DNA of 64,000 nucleotides, from contig UCKU01000026.1 in NCBI GenBank assembly GCA_900473185.1, positions 48,286 through 112,285 of the forward strand, given 5' to 3'. The notes below the pieces were generated by a model. It ran no database searches. It was not told where the DNA came from and was given only the letters and a program-made list of their open reading frames with translations. This DNA comes from Hyphomicrobiales bacterium (GTDB taxonomy: Bacteria > Pseudomonadota > Alphaproteobacteria > Rhizobiales > Rhizobiaceae). The translations under genes and the position numbers were made by a program. Below, in pieces: positions 35,810 to 44,359 of the stretch (position 1 is its first letter; every line of letters begins with the position of its first letter).

Positions 35810-36529
35810 ATGACCAAGCCAACGATCGCGGGAAACCGCACCGGCCGCAAGCTCGGCCAGCGCGTCAAGAAAAAGAAGATGAAGGCCTCTTCGCGCCAGT
35901 GGCTGGAGCGCCATATCAACGATCCCTATGTGCAGCGCGCCCAGCTCGAGGGCTATCGCGCCCGCGCGGCCTTCAAGCTGCTGGAGATCGATGAGAAGCA
36001 CCACATCCTGAAGGGCGCAAGGCGCATCATCGACCTGGGGGCTGCTCCCGGAAGCTGGTCACAGATCGCCGCGAAGGTGACGGGGTCGACGGATGAGGAT
36101 GTCCGTGTTGCAGCAATCGACTTTCTAGAAATGACGCAGCTACCCGGCGTCACGGTACTGCAGCTCGACTTCCTTGATCCGACAGCCCCGGAGAAGCTGA
36201 TGGAGGCCGTTGGCGGCACGCCCGATCTCGTGCTCTCGGACATGGCGGCGCCGACAACAGGCCACCACCGCACCGACCATTTGCGCACTATGCACCTCTG
36301 CGAGGTCGCAGCGCATTTTGCCGTCGAGGTGCTGGGGGAGGGCGGGCATTTTCTGGCCAAAACCTTCCAGGGCGGCACGGAGCGGGATCTGCTCGCCATG
36401 CTGAAGCAGCATTTCCGCCAGGTCGTGCACGTCAAACCCGCCTCATCGCGCGCCGAATCGGTCGAGATGTTCCTTCTGGCGAAGGGTTTCAAAGGCCGCA
36501 AGGCCGAGGCGGAGCCCGAGGACGCTTGA
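35810..36529 (+). CDS. rlmE: 23S rRNA (uridine-2'-O-)-methyltransferase RlmE (FtsJ)
   Basis: A 239-residue SAM-dependent methyltransferase that 2'-O-methylates U2552 in the A-loop of 23S rRNA during late 50S assembly. The opening SRQWLERHINDPYVQRAQ and YRARAAFKLLEIDEKH are RrmJ-type. The SAM motif is DLGAAPGSWSQ, and the catalytic K-D-K-E set is represented by K in AAFKLLE, D in LSDMAAP, K in FLAKTFQGG and E in SRAESVEMFL. A ~30-residue basic leader and a short acidic tail are usual in rhizobial versions. It lies 2 bp after the phosphatase gene. Confidence 0.95.
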   Translation: MTKPTIAGNRTGRKLGQRVKKKKMKASSRQWLERHINDPYVQRAQLEGYRARAAFKLLEIDEKHHILKGARRIIDLGAAPGSWSQIAAKVTGSTDEDVRVAAIDFLEMTQLPGVTVLQLDFLDPTAPEKLMEAVGGTPDLVLSDMAAPTTGHHRTDHLRTMHLCEVAAHFAVEVLGEGGHFLAKTFQGGTERDLLAMLKQHFRQVVHVKPASSRAESVEMFLLAKGFKGRKAEAEPEDA

Positions 36530-36584
36530 TCTTTGCGCCAGTCCTGCGGATGATGATTTCCCAGGACTGGATACCATCGATCCC

Positions 36585-36983
36585 ATGCTTCTTTACGTTA
36601 CACTCGGAACCAACGATCTCTATCGCGCCCGGCATTTCTATGATGCCGTTCTGCCGGTGCTCGGCTACCGGCGCCAGCGCCATTCGGAGGAGGAGATCGG
36701 CTATGCCGCCGATGGCGACACACGCTGCCGCTTCTGGGTCGTAACCCCTTTCAACAGGCGGCGCGCGACGAATGGTAACGGCTCCATGGTGGCTTTCGAG
36801 GCGGAGACGCGGTCCGCCGTGGATGCCTTCCATGCAGCGGCGATTGCTGCCGGCGCTATCGATGAAGGCGAGCCGGGACTGCGCTCCTATCACGCGCATT
36901 TCTACGCAGCCTATGTCAGGGATCTCGACGGCAACAAGCTATGCGCCGTCTGCGAGAAAGCCGAAGAACCGCCCTTTATTTGA
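36585..36983 (+). CDS. VOC (glyoxalase/bleomycin-resistance fold) protein
   Basis: A 132-residue vicinal-oxygen-chelate protein: YVTLGTNDLYRARHFYDAVL at the N-terminus and HAHFYAAYVRDLDGNKLCAV at the end. Only some of the usual H/E metal ligands are apparent, so the enzymatic class cannot be given. Such proteins range from dioxygenases to binding proteins. It lies 55 bp after rlmE, and its last 8 bp overlap the 3' end of the convergent exporter gene. Confidence 0.85.
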   Translation: MLLYVTLGTNDLYRARHFYDAVLPVLGYRRQRHSEEEIGYAADGDTRCRFWVVTPFNRRRATNGNGSMVAFEAETRSAVDAFHAAAIAAGAIDEGEPGLRSYHAHFYAAYVRDLDGNKLCAVCEKAEEPPFI

Positions 36984-38394
36984 CGGCCTGTTCGGCGTTG
37001 ATCGTCGGCGGCACGCGCTTGACGCGGTGGCCGGACACGGAAGCCCCCGCGTCCTTTGCCATGCGGGCAAAGGGGATGGTGGCGACGACAGTCAGGCCGG
37101 CGATGACGAAGAAGGCGATGTGGAAATCGATGACCTGCAGCTCTGCCCCGCGGAAATAGATCGAGGTTTCCAGGATCGAGGCGGCAAGGGCAACACCGAG
37201 CGCCAGGCTGATCTGCTGCATGACTGAGGCCATGGATGTTGCCTGGCTCGCCTGCGCATCGTCGATATCCGCAAAGGCCAGCGCATTGACACCGGTAAAC
37301 ATGAAGGAACGAGAGAAGCCGCCCACTAGCAGCACGCCGATGATGACGAGATGCGATGTCTCCGGCGTGAAGAGGCCGGTCACGGCCGTCACGACCGTTG
37401 TCACCGCACCGGCGCAGAGCAGCGTGGTGCGGAAGCCGATGGCCTTGTAGACGCGGCGCGCGATGAACTTCGTGGTGATGGCGCCGATCGCTCCGGCAAA
37501 TGTGATGAGGCCCGATTGAAAGGGTGTCAGACCAAATCCGAGCTGAAGCATCAGCGGTGTCAGAAACGGCATGGCGCCGACGCAGATGCGAAACAGCGTG
37601 CCGCCGCTCGTCGAGGCCCGGAAGGTCGAATTCTTGAACAGGTTGAGGTCGAGGATCGGCGTTGGATAGCGTCGGGCATGGCGCACATAGAGCACGCCGC
37701 AGATGACGCCGATTGCCGTGGCCGAGATGCCGATGATCGGCGGCAGGGCCGGAAGACTGACGACCGAGAGACCGAAGACGACGCCTGCCGCCGCAAGGCT
37801 GGTCAGGATGAAGCCGTTGAAATCGAGTTTCGGCGGAGCCGTTGCCTCTATTTCCGGCAGGAAGATCGTTGCGAGCCACACACCGATGACGCCGACTGGC
37901 ACGTTGATCAGGAAGATCCAGTGCCAGCTGAAATAAGTGGTGATGAAGCCGCCGAGTGGCGGGCCGGCAAGCGGGCCGACAAGGGCCGGGATCGTCAAGA
38001 GCGCCATGGCCGAGACCAGTTCGCTCTTCTGCGTCGTCCGCACCAGCACGAGGCGGCCGACAGGCGTCATCATCGCGCCGCCCATGCCCTGCAGAAAGCG
38101 CGCAAAGACGAATTCGATGAGATTGGAGGAGAAGGCGCAGAAGATGGAGCCGACGACGAAAACACAGATCGCCAGCCGGAAGATATTCTTTGCGCCGAAC
38201 CTATCCGCCATCCAGCCGCTGATCGGAATGAAGACCGCAAGCGCCACCATATAAGAGGTGAGCGCCAGTTTGAGCGTGATCGGTCCGACATGAAGATCAG
38301 CCGCAATCGCCGGCAAGGCCGTCGCGATTACAGTCGAGTCCATCTGTTCCATGAAGAGGGCAACGGCAAGGATCAGCGGGACGATGCGGTTCAT
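36976..38394 (-). CDS. MFS drug exporter, DHA2 family (EmrB/QacA type)
   Basis: About 472 residues with 13-14 hydrophobic helices, exporting toxic compounds by proton antiport. The DHA2 pattern is clear: motif D1-like MEQMDSTVIATALPAIAADL in TM1; the GWMADRFGAKNIFR loop (motif A) near residue 65; and a GPLAGPPLGGFI motif C near 145. I prefer the ATG at 38394 (MNRIVPLILAVALFM); an upstream start at 38469 would add a proline-rich leader. No membrane-fusion partner (EmrA) is adjacent. The substrate is unknown. Confidence 0.88.
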   Translation of the reverse strand: MNRIVPLILAVALFMEQMDSTVIATALPAIAADLHVGPITLKLALTSYMVALAVFIPISGWMADRFGAKNIFRLAICVFVVGSIFCAFSSNLIEFVFARFLQGMGGAMMTPVGRLVLVRTTQKSELVSAMALLTIPALVGPLAGPPLGGFITTYFSWHWIFLINVPVGVIGVWLATIFLPEIEATAPPKLDFNGFILTSLAAAGVVFGLSVVSLPALPPIIGISATAIGVICGVLYVRHARRYPTPILDLNLFKNSTFRASTSGGTLFRICVGAMPFLTPLMLQLGFGLTPFQSGLITFAGAIGAITTKFIARRVYKAIGFRTTLLCAGAVTTVVTAVTGLFTPETSHLVIIGVLLVGGFSRSFMFTGVNALAFADIDDAQASQATSMASVMQQISLALGVALAASILETSIYFRGAELQVIDFHIAFFVIAGLTVVATIPFARMAKDAGASVSGHRVKRVPPTINAEQAVK

Positions 38395-38648
38395 AGGCGA
38401 ATGCCTTGATGGATGCGGAGGGGGCTTGGGAGGCCCGTGCTGTGTAGTCCCAGTTATGGGCTGTGCCAATCCCTCAATCGGTTTCCATTACACGTTTGGA
38501 TCACGACTGCGTGAGACGGCTTGCCCGAGACTTTCGCCTCTCAAGATTGACATATGCTTACCCGGCCGGGGCCAGAAATCCTGTATCAATCCGGCTGGAA
38601 CATCGGGGGTCGTGCGGCCGCACACCGCACAGTGTCGAGGATGGATAT

Positions 38649-39641
38649 ATGACGATTTTTCATGGAATAAAGCGGCGCGCGCTTTTTGCCGCAGGCCTCG
38701 GTCTGCTCGTCGCGCCGGTCATCCTGAGAGGAACGGCCTATGCGGCCGCAACTGGAGAAACAGGCAGTATGGAAGTCACCCCGCAGCCGCAGATCAATCA
38801 GTTCAAGCTCGGCTCCTTCAAATTCACTGCCGTTCGCGACGGCTTCAACGTGCTCGAAAAGCCCTATGAGACCTTCGGTTCCAATCAGGAGCCGCAGACC
38901 GTCCAGGCGCTTCTCGCCGCCAATTTCCTGCCGACCGACAAGTTCGTAAACAGCTATGCGCCAACAGTCGTCGATACGGGCTCAGATGTTATCGTCGTCG
39001 ATACCGGCTTTGGGGCCGCCGGTCGCGAACGCGGTATGGGCCAGTTTATTGCGGGGCTGAAGGCGGCAGGTTATTCGCCCGACGACGTCACGGTCGTGGC
39101 GCTGACGCATCTGCATGGTGACCATATCGGCGGCCTGATGGAAAATGGCGCGCCCGCGTTCAAGAATGCGCGCTATGTCATCGGCCATGCCGAATATGAT
39201 TTCTGGTCGGACAAGGCGCGTGAAGGCACGCCGGCGGAGGGCGGCCACAAGGCGGTGCTTGCGAATGTCATGCCGCTCGCCGAAAAGGCGACCTTCGTCA
39301 AGGAAGGCGACACCATCGCGCCTGGTCTGACCGCCATGCTCGCGACTGGCCATACGCCCGGCCACATGATCTTCCACGTCGAATCCGACGGCAAGCGGCT
39401 GATCATGACGGGCGACACGGCAAATCACTACATCCTGTCGCTGCAGCGGCCGGACTGGGAAGTGCGTTTCGACATGGACAAGGCGCAGGCGGCAGCGACC
39501 CGCAAGAAGGTGTTCGACATGATCGCCACCGACAAGATCGCCTTCCTCGGCTACCACATGCCGTTTCCGGCGGTCGGTTTCGTGGAGAAGCAGGAGACCG
39601 GTTATCGCTTCGTGCCGAAGACGTATCAGTTCGACATTTGA
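38649..39641 (+). CDS. Exported metallo-beta-lactamase-fold hydrolase
   Basis: About 330 residues from the ATG at 38649. The N-terminus KRRALFAAGLGLLVAPVIL and an AYA cleavage region resemble a twin-arginine (Tat) signal, consistent with cytoplasmic metal loading before export. The metal-binding motif is THLHGDHIGG near residue 155, with later ligands in GHTPGHM and GDTANH and the final H in FLGYHMPFP. Relatives include lactonases, glyoxalase II and quorum-quenching enzymes. The substrate is not evident. It is divergent from the exporter. Confidence 0.85.
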   Translation: MTIFHGIKRRALFAAGLGLLVAPVILRGTAYAAATGETGSMEVTPQPQINQFKLGSFKFTAVRDGFNVLEKPYETFGSNQEPQTVQALLAANFLPTDKFVNSYAPTVVDTGSDVIVVDTGFGAAGRERGMGQFIAGLKAAGYSPDDVTVVALTHLHGDHIGGLMENGAPAFKNARYVIGHAEYDFWSDKAREGTPAEGGHKAVLANVMPLAEKATFVKEGDTIAPGLTAMLATGHTPGHMIFHVESDGKRLIMTGDTANHYILSLQRPDWEVRFDMDKAQAAATRKKVFDMIATDKIAFLGYHMPFPAVGFVEKQETGYRFVPKTYQFDI

Positions 39642-39664
39642 ATGAGACGCATGGCTGCCATACC

Positions 39665-39692
39665 AAGCCCGGCCACGTGCCGGGCTTTTTTG
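39665..39692 (+). terminator. Terminator after the MBL-fold gene
   Basis: The 9-bp stem AAGCCCGGC (39665-39673) / GCCGGGCTT (39679-39687) with loop CACGT runs into six T residues. Confidence 0.9.
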
Positions 39693-39816
39693 CTATTTCC
39701 TTCCTGTCATAGACGTGTTACCAGCCCTCGCCAACTTCCATAAACTCATGCACACCGCCGGTGCGGACGATTCGTACCGGGTGGGTTGCATTTTTCTTTC
39801 TTGAAGGAATTTGGCC

Positions 39817-41301
39817 ATGGCTCGCATCATAGAAACGCCAACCGGACTGGACGCACTCACCTTCGATGATGTGCTGCTGCAACCCGGTCATTCCGAAGTC
39901 CTGCCGGGTCAGACGAGTGTCGCAACGCGCCTCGCACCCGACTTCGAGCTGAATATCCCGATCATATCAGCAGCGATGGACACCGTCACCGAAGGCCGTC
40001 TGGCGATTGCGATGGCGCAGGCCGGCGGCCTTGGCGTCATTCACAAGAACCTCACTCCCGTCGAGCAGGCCGAGCAGGTTCGTCAGGTCAAGAAGTTCGA
40101 AAGCGGCATGGTGGTCAATCCCGTGACCATCGGCCCGGACGCAACGCTTGCCGATGCCCTGGCGCTGATGAAGATGCACGGCATCTCCGGCATCCCGGTC
40201 GTCGAAAAATCCGGCCGCCTCGTTGGCATCGTCACCAACCGCGACGTCCGCTTCGCATCTGACCCGACCCAGAAGATCTACGAACTCATGACCCATCAGA
40301 ATCTGGTGACGGTCAAGGAAAACGTCGATCAGCAGGAGGCCAAGCGCCTGCTGCACTCTCACCGTATCGAGAAGCTGCTGGTCGTCGATGGTGAGGGCCG
40401 TTGTGTCGGCCTGATCACCGTCAAGGATATCGAAAAGGCGCAGCTGAACCCGAACGCCTCCAAGGATGCGCAGGGCCGCCTGCGTGCCGCTGCTGCCGTC
40501 GGCGTCGGTGACGATGGTTTCGAGCGTGCCGAACGGCTGATCGATGCCGGCGTCGACCTGCTCGTCGTCGATACGGCCCATGGTCATTCGGCTCGCGTTC
40601 TGGAAGCCGTCGCCCGCGTCAAGAAGCTCTCCAACTCCGTCCGCATCATGGCCGGCAATGTCGCAACCGCCGCCGGCACCAAGGCGCTGATCGATTCCGG
40701 TGCTGACGCCGTCAAGGTCGGTATCGGCCCGGGCTCGATCTGCACGACGCGTGTCGTCGCCGGCGTCGGCGTTCCGCAGCTTGCCGCGATCATGTCGGCG
40801 GTCGAGGCCGCAAGGGCGCAGGATATTCCTGTCATCGCCGATGGTGGCATCAAGTTCTCGGGCGATGTGGCCAAGGCCATCGCGTCCGGTGCATCCGCTG
40901 TCATGATCGGCTCGCTGCTCGCCGGCACGGATGAAAGCCCCGGCGAAGTCTATCTCTACCAGGGCCGCTCCTTCAAGGCCTATCGCGGTATGGGCTCCGT
41001 CGGCGCCATGGCGCGTGGTTCGGCAGACCGCTACTTCCAGGCGGAAGTGCGCGACACGCTGAAGCTCGTGCCTGAGGGTATTGAAGGTCAGGTGCCGTAC
41101 AAGGGCCCGGTCTCCGGCGTCCTGCATCAGCTCGCCGGCGGCCTCAAGGCTGCCATGGGTTATGTCGGCGGCAAGGACATCAAGGAGTTCCAGGAGCGCG
41201 CCACCTTCGTGCGCATCTCCAGCGCCGGCCTGCGCGAAAGCCATCCGCATGATGTGACCATCACCCGCGAAAGCCCGAACTATCCGGGCAGCGGCGTCTG
41301 A
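39817..41301 (+). CDS. guaB: Inosine-5'-monophosphate dehydrogenase
   Basis: A 494-residue NAD-dependent enzyme oxidising IMP to XMP, the committed step of GMP synthesis. The N-terminal block LDALTFDDVLLQPGHSEVLP, a tandem CBS insertion at ~95-205, the catalytic Cys loop GIGPGSICTTRVVAG near 303, and the flap GMGSVGAMARGSADRY near 395 are all seen. I chose the ATG at 39817 with GAAGGA upstream; a TTG two codons earlier is less likely. A membrane-protein gene starts 2 bp after the stop. Confidence 0.97.
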   Translation: MARIIETPTGLDALTFDDVLLQPGHSEVLPGQTSVATRLAPDFELNIPIISAAMDTVTEGRLAIAMAQAGGLGVIHKNLTPVEQAEQVRQVKKFESGMVVNPVTIGPDATLADALALMKMHGISGIPVVEKSGRLVGIVTNRDVRFASDPTQKIYELMTHQNLVTVKENVDQQEAKRLLHSHRIEKLLVVDGEGRCVGLITVKDIEKAQLNPNASKDAQGRLRAAAAVGVGDDGFERAERLIDAGVDLLVVDTAHGHSARVLEAVARVKKLSNSVRIMAGNVATAAGTKALIDSGADAVKVGIGPGSICTTRVVAGVGVPQLAAIMSAVEAARAQDIPVIADGGIKFSGDVAKAIASGASAVMIGSLLAGTDESPGEVYLYQGRSFKAYRGMGSVGAMARGSADRYFQAEVRDTLKLVPEGIEGQVPYKGPVSGVLHQLAGGLKAAMGYVGGKDIKEFQERATFVRISSAGLRESHPHDVTITRESPNYPGSGV

Positions 41302-41303
41302 TC

Positions 41304-41852
41304 ATGGAAACGGGCAGCCGGGTTCCGCTCTGGATCATCGCGCTGCTCGCAGCCCTCTGCCTCGTCGTCCTCGGCTGGACCACCTTCGGCTACACCGTGC
41401 CCTTCCAGCATGAGACGGGGCAGGCGGTACTCGATACCTATTTTGTAGGCTATGACGGGTCCGCCGTCTTCCATATGCAGACGCTGCTCGATCAGAACGA
41501 GACAGCAAGCCACATTCTCCGGGCCATGTATTTGGGCCCGGAGCTGATCTTTCCGGCACTGCTGACAGCCCTTCTGTTCCTGATTTTTCTGCGGCTCGGC
41601 CCGATCGAGACATGGCGCGGCCGGCAGGCGCCCCGCCTGCTCGGCCGGATCACTTACGTCCTGCCCTTCATTTACGGCTTCGCCGATTACGCAGAAAACA
41701 TCTCAAGCCTCGTTGCCTTCAGCGACAGTGGTGCGGCAGGCTTTGCCGCGCAGATCCTGCCGTGGATGACGAAGCTGAAATTCGCAAGCCTTGCCATCTG
41801 CGCCATTCTGATCATGAGAGGCGCAATTCTCCACCAGACGCGTGAAGACTGA
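41304..41852 (+). CDS. Inner-membrane protein of unknown function downstream of guaB
   Basis: 182 residues with four likely membrane helices (about 8-28, 75-97, 113-132 and 150-172), a periplasmic-side loop after TM1 (FGYTVPFQHETGQAVLDTYF), and a conserved-looking YGFADYAENISSL stretch. It starts 2 bp after the guaB stop and is probably co-transcribed. I do not recognise a family. A palindromic repeat follows. Confidence 0.75.
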   Translation: METGSRVPLWIIALLAALCLVVLGWTTFGYTVPFQHETGQAVLDTYFVGYDGSAVFHMQTLLDQNETASHILRAMYLGPELIFPALLTALLFLIFLRLGPIETWRGRQAPRLLGRITYVLPFIYGFADYAENISSLVAFSDSGAAGFAAQILPWMTKLKFASLAICAILIMRGAILHQTRED

Positions 41853-41874
41853 GTGCCTGCAGCACCTCCTTTTA

Positions 41875-41919
41875 CGCAATTCCGGACACAAAACCGCTGC
41901 ACACTTTTGCTGGAATTGT
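41875..41919. repeat. ~45-bp palindromic intergenic repeat (reverse orientation)
   Basis: The outer arms CGCAATTCC and GGAATTG and the inner ACAAAACCGCTGCACACTTTTGC centre are the reverse complement of the copies at 30123 and 55397. It fills the gap between two convergent genes. Confidence 0.85.
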
Positions 41920-42834
41920 TTATCGCGGCCAGCGCCACACCGGCTGTGAAAGCCTTGCCGCGAGGAAATCTCCGAGTGCTTCCACTTTCGCCGGCCGGGC
42001 ACGCGCTGACGGCGTAACGAAATAAAGGGCGCCCTTTGGCAAGGTCCAGTCCGTCAGGATCGCCTTCAGGCGTCCGTCGCTAAGGTATTCGTAAGCCATG
42101 AATTCCGGCAGTTCGACGATGCCGAGGCCACGCAACGCCATCGGGATCAAGGCCTCCGAATTGGTGGCCCTGAGTGGTCCGGTCGGCACCACGATCTCCT
42201 CTTCCCCTGCCTTGTTGCTGAAGCGCCAGACATCCTGCCGCGGCCGGTAGGCGTAACCGAGGCAATGATGGGCGGCGAGGTCTCGCGGATGCCGTGGACA
42301 GCCGTATCTTTCGAGATAGGAGGGGGCTGCGAGAATGAAGGGCGCGACCGGCGCCAGCCTCTTCGCCACAAGGGAAGAATCGGGCAGCACCGCAATGCGC
42401 AGCGCCGCATCGAAGCCTTCGCCCACGAGATCGACCACCGCATCGCTCATATGCATGTCGATGGAGATATCGGGATAGAGTTCGAAGAAATCGGGCAGGA
42501 TCGGCGCCAGCCATTGCCGCCCGAAGACCATCGGCACGGCGAGACGGATCAGCCCGCGGGGCTGGGTGGAAAGTTCGCGCGCCGCATCCTCGGCCGCTTC
42601 CGCCTCCGCATAGATGCGCTGGGCGCGGTCGACGAGCCGCAACCCGAAATCGGTGAGTGCCAGCTGCCGGGAGGTGCGGTTGAAGAGCCGCGCCCCCAGC
42701 CGTTCCTCCAGCCGGCTGACTGCCCGCGACACCGTCGGTACGGAAACGCCGAGCGTCCTGGCCGCGCGGGCGAAGGAGCGCTCCTCCGCCACCTTGGCGA
42801 ACATGGCGAGGCCCTCGAAATCCGGAAAACCCAT
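41920..42834 (-). CDS. LysR-family transcriptional regulator
   Basis: 304 residues. The HTH is at ~8-66 (FAKVAEERSFARAARTLGVS, then VSRAVSRLEERLGARL). The CrgA/DmlR-like effector domain shows PRGLIRLAVPMVFGRQWLAP near 95. It is divergent from the SDR gene with 100 bp between starts, the usual arrangement for LysR control of a redox gene. The inducer is unknown. Confidence 0.88.
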   Translation of the reverse strand: MGFPDFEGLAMFAKVAEERSFARAARTLGVSVPTVSRAVSRLEERLGARLFNRTSRQLALTDFGLRLVDRAQRIYAEAEAAEDAARELSTQPRGLIRLAVPMVFGRQWLAPILPDFFELYPDISIDMHMSDAVVDLVGEGFDAALRIAVLPDSSLVAKRLAPVAPFILAAPSYLERYGCPRHPRDLAAHHCLGYAYRPRQDVWRFSNKAGEEEIVVPTGPLRATNSEALIPMALRGLGIVELPEFMAYEYLSDGRLKAILTDWTLPKGALYFVTPSARARPAKVEALGDFLAARLSQPVWRWPR

Positions 42835-42934
42835 CGTTTCATTCTTGCAATGATGTCTTTCATTTCTTTCTATTCCGAAACGAAACGCCCGTCCACATCT
42901 TCAGTTCAGTCGAACAGAACAGGAGACGACGACA

Positions 42935-43708
42935 ATGACCCAGACACTGAACGGTACACAGAGACTGAACGGAAAGATCGCGGTTATCACGGGTGCTACC
43001 TCGGGTATCGGCCTTGCCACCGCAAAGCGCTTCGCAGCCGAAGGTGCGCGCCTCTTCATTACTGGCCGCCGCAAGGATGTGCTTGATGCAGCCGTTGCCG
43101 AAATCGGCGGCAATGTCACTGGCATCCAGGCCGACTCGGCAAAGCTTGCCGATCTCGACCGCCTCTATGAGCAGGTGAAGGCAGAGGCCGGCCGCATCGA
43201 CGTACTCTTCGTCAATGCCGGCGGCGGTTCGTTTGCGCCGCTCGGCGCAATCACCGAAGAACAGTATGACGATACCTTTGGGCGCAATGTGAAGGGCGTG
43301 CTCTTTACGGTGCAGAAGGCGCTGCCGCTGCTCGGGCATGGTTCCTCTGTCATCCTGACCGGCTCCACGGCGGGGGTATCAGGCACGCCGGCCTTCAGCG
43401 TCTATGCCGCCTCCAAGGCAGCGATCCGCAACTTCTCCCGCAACTGGATCCTCGACCTGAAGGACCGCGGCATTCGCATCAACACGCTGAGCCCTGGTCC
43501 GACCGAAACGACAGGCCTCGTTGAACTCGCGGGCCAGGACAAGGCACAGCAGCAGGGCCTGCTGGACTATATGGCATCACAGGTTCCGATGGGTCGCGTC
43601 GGCCGCCCGGAAGAAATCGCCGCAACGGCCCTCTTCCTCGCGACAGAAGATTCGAGCTTCATCACCGGCGCCGAGATCTTCGTCGACGGCGGTATCGCCC
43701 AGGTCTAG
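42935..43708 (+). CDS. Short-chain dehydrogenase/reductase
   Basis: A 257-residue classical SDR. The cofactor loop is ITGATSGIGLATAKRFAAEG with R in ITGRRKD, favouring NADP(H). The catalytic Ser is in ILTGSTAGVSG and the YxxxK in VYAASKAAI. PGPTETTG and the C-terminal GAEIFVDGGIAQV complete the fold. The start carries a small duplication (QTLNGTQRLNG). It is divergent from LysR and followed by a strong GC hairpin. The substrate is unknown. Confidence 0.9.
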   Translation: MTQTLNGTQRLNGKIAVITGATSGIGLATAKRFAAEGARLFITGRRKDVLDAAVAEIGGNVTGIQADSAKLADLDRLYEQVKAEAGRIDVLFVNAGGGSFAPLGAITEEQYDDTFGRNVKGVLFTVQKALPLLGHGSSVILTGSTAGVSGTPAFSVYAASKAAIRNFSRNWILDLKDRGIRINTLSPGPTETTGLVELAGQDKAQQQGLLDYMASQVPMGRVGRPEEIAATALFLATEDSSFITGAEIFVDGGIAQV

Positions 43709-43732
43709 ATCCGAAGATGATCTGACCCTGAA

Positions 43733-43758
43733 GACGGCCCGCTCCACAGCGGGCCGTC
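43733..43758. terminator. GC-rich hairpin after the SDR gene
   Basis: A perfect 11-bp stem (GACGGCCCGCT at 43733-43743, AGCGGGCCGTC at 43748-43758) with a CCAC loop. No T run follows, so termination would be partial or Rho-assisted. Confidence 0.6.
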
Positions 43759-43826
43759 ATGGCTCTGGTATCTGTCCGATCTTTCCGCTACTGCTCCCGC
43801 CGTCGCCGAAGTGAGAGGAATGATTG

Positions 43827-44243
43827 ATGACCGGCTTTGAGATGTTCTGGCCTCTGCTTGCCCACGTCCTGTTGGTCTACATCCTCTACGGAGTGCTTGG
43901 TCTGCGTCGCGGCAAGGCGGTTCGTGAGGAGCGGATGAAGAAATCCGGCTATCGCGAGAACCGTGACGAACCGCCCGAATGCCTTTTCGTCAAGAACAGC
44001 CTCGCCAACCAGTTCGAGCTGCCGGTGCTCTTCTATGCCTGCAGCATTCTTCTTTACATAACCGAGGCGGATAATCTGGTGGCCGTCGTGCTTGCCTGGC
44101 TTTTCGTCGTCCTGCGATATGCGCATGCCTATGTGCATGTCACCAGCAACGATCTGCGCTATCGCAGCCCGCTTTTTGCTGCCGGTTTTGTCGTGCTGGG
44201 GGCCATGTGGGCCTGGCTTGCCGGCTGGATGCTGTTCTCCTGA
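43827..44243 (+). CDS. MAPEG-family membrane protein
   Basis: 138 residues with four likely membrane helices. The MAPEG pattern is seen in CLFVKNSLANQFELPVLFYA and in the later RYAHAYVHVTSNDLRYRS stretch. Family members include membrane glutathione transferases, but catalysis by this short bacterial form is not established. The ATG at 43827 follows GAGAGGA; a TTG one codon earlier is open but unlikely. Confidence 0.85.
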   Translation: MTGFEMFWPLLAHVLLVYILYGVLGLRRGKAVREERMKKSGYRENRDEPPECLFVKNSLANQFELPVLFYACSILLYITEADNLVAVVLAWLFVVLRYAHAYVHVTSNDLRYRSPLFAAGFVVLGAMWAWLAGWMLFS

Positions 44244-44359
44244 TCCCGGCGATCTCCTCCAGGTAGGTTGGTAACACGGTTTTGTTCCTGCGTTACCGGC
44301 TGCTGACCTAAGTTCCCCCTTACCGATTGGGCATGGGGTGGGAATAGAGGAGGACTGTC

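Noticed and set aside
34140..35822. 560-codon minus-strand open frame across the Ppx/GppA gene
   Set aside because: The plus strand holds all Ppx/GppA motifs; the minus-strand translation is Arg/Ala-rich with no recognisable domain.
39967..41250. 427-codon minus-strand open frame across guaB
   Set aside because: It is a shadow of guaB, whose plus-strand motifs are complete.
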